Shown: positions 63,001-64,000 of the stretch, piece after piece | Layout: each line of letters starts with the position of its first letter | How positions within the stretch are numbered: the stretch's first letter is position 1 | Assembly (NCBI RefSeq): GCF_027943255.1 | Contig: NC_072893.1 | Span: forward strand, 31,332,001-31,396,000 | Origin: Anastrepha obliqua | Lineage: Eukaryota > Arthropoda > Insecta > Diptera > Tephritidae | Direction of reading: 5' to 3' | Length of the DNA stretch: 64,000 nt | Position numbers and translations under genes: made by a program | The notes under the pieces: generated by a model | Seen by the model: the letters and a program-made list of their open reading frames with translations, nothing else | Databases searched by the model: none | Told to the model about the DNA's origin: nothing

Positions 63001-64000
63001 TTAAAAGTGGTACTGCTAACTTGACGCACATCCTAATGGGTGCATAACAGTTCCACGTAAGACAAACCCCATGTCGATTGAATGTTACTGGCACTGGATA
63101 GATATTTCCTGAGTTGAATTGCCTAGCTGCGGCCTAGTAAGATTTATTATTTATTTAATTTTCTCGCAATTCGCATATGCAATTTCAGAAACGGTTTCGA
63201 ATATATAGCAACTGTTTACTCAAACATCAAGATCAAGAAAAACACTAGACTGGATTTTGTCTGTAATAACTGACTGAGAACAAAGTAGAAATTATGATTA
63301 GAACCTTAATCGATATTTATAACGAAATGCATAGAAATTACAGAAATGCTCAATGCAAGGAAGGTAAATAAATAGGTTATATACATTTTACATTTTTGTC
63401 ACTTTTTTGTACTGGGCTTTCCTAGTCAGTGCCTGCTTGGAATTACCTAACAATACCTCTCTAAAGTAGGCAATATTCGTAGAACTAGGGACTGGCCGGT
63501 GTCCACATATTCTAGAATCGAGCGAAGAAATGGAAAATCCAGCTGCTATCCAGCGAAAATCCAGTTCCGATCTCTCTCCGGGTTATTATCACTTATAAGC
63601 TCACTAATAATTCAATAATTCCAATTATTAGAAATTTGATTATCAAAGTGATTACTTAATTAAACTACTTTTTTATATATTGATTTGAAATAAAAATTTT
63701 GGAAAACTTGTTCTCGGGTGAATGAATTGACGAAAACAAGACACAGGTCTATCTTCAGTCATGTCTGATCATTCGTAACGTTGAGAAGGCGCGTGCATTG
63801 GTGCGCAGGTGGAATTCCCATTATCCGAAGAATTTGATTAATGTTTGGTGCATGCTTGTGCAGTTTGGGACCATTTGTCAAAATTGTAATACCAAATTTT
63901 CATATCGATGGAAATAACTCGAAGTCAAAGTAGTATGAACAAACACAGGTGTGCAGATTCTCCAATGCTATCCAATCACATCACTAGCACTGAAAACTTC
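63001..64000. other. Unassigned stretch to the window edge
   Basis: No recognisable domain or repeat. May hold diverged N-terminal hAT sequence near 63000-63100 and unique DNA beyond. Confidence 0.3.

Noticed and set aside
1..64000. LTR retrotransposons or endogenous viral sequence
   Set aside because: No direct terminal repeats, integrase, protease or envelope-like motifs seen on either strand.

Overview
The window looks like repeat-choked nuclear DNA of a higher fly, most likely a tephritid fruit fly. The grounds are the AT-rich composition, the absence of operon-style genes, many mariner/Tc1 remnants, insect-type non-LTR retrotransposons (LINEs), a Helitron-like element with a CTAGT end, and microsatellites such as CA, TACA and GGAT runs. 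The species call is an inference from repeat style. I find no convincing host gene exon, rRNA gene or functional tRNA gene, and no LTR retrotransposon. The window reads as intergenic or large-intron DNA built from layered insertions.
Layout. 0-10 kb: LINE debris on both strands (RNase H domains, a YADD reverse transcriptase at 4.9-6.3 kb, an RTE-like 3' half at 7.5-8.3 kb), a mariner N-terminus, two copies of a ~110-126 bp structured retroposon (S2), and a 95 bp LINE tail with a 17 bp target-site duplication (TSD). 10-11.8 kb: unassigned. 11.8-20 kb: two maT (DD37D) elements, a decayed mariner and a rosa-type (DD41D) remnant among LINE pieces. 20-30 kb: a rosa deletion derivative with both terminal inverted repeats (TIRs), tRNA-derived SINEs, a Jockey-type reverse transcriptase split by a mariner, a second mariner, and an irritans-like mariner split by a LINE tail. 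30.3-32 kb: a LINE and a Helitron-like element with a higher-order ~128 bp array. 33-41.6 kb: LINE, mariner and rosa pieces, including a LINE copy with a 10 bp TSD nested in another LINE. 41.6-46 kb: mostly unassigned, plus S2 copy 3 and a Tc1-like relic. 46-49.3 kb: Jockey C-terminus, a 1.9 kb RNase H LINE and a ~440 bp repeat that recurs at 61.7 kb. 50.9-58.7 kb: four mariner-superfamily elements, one Tc1-like element, one SINE and a reverse transcriptase. 59-64 kb: LINE debris and a hAT relic.
Working names used below: LINE-L = non-LTR elements encoding an RNase H domain and a terminal CCHC-like zinc motif; LINE-G = RTE-like elements with a YADDIDIIG motif and an AAG-rich tail; LINE-T = RTE-like elements with an ATG-repeat tail; S1 = tRNA-derived SINE; S2 = short structured retroposon. 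Clade names are my judgement from recognised motifs. Boundaries without TSDs or TIRs are approximate. All autonomous machinery seen is broken, although several transposase frames are still open over 150-240 codons. The strongest leads are S2 (three copies, each with its own TSD, and conserved nested stem-loops), the Helitron-like array, the paired unclassified repeats, and the internally deleted mariners that keep TIRs and open C-terminal frames.
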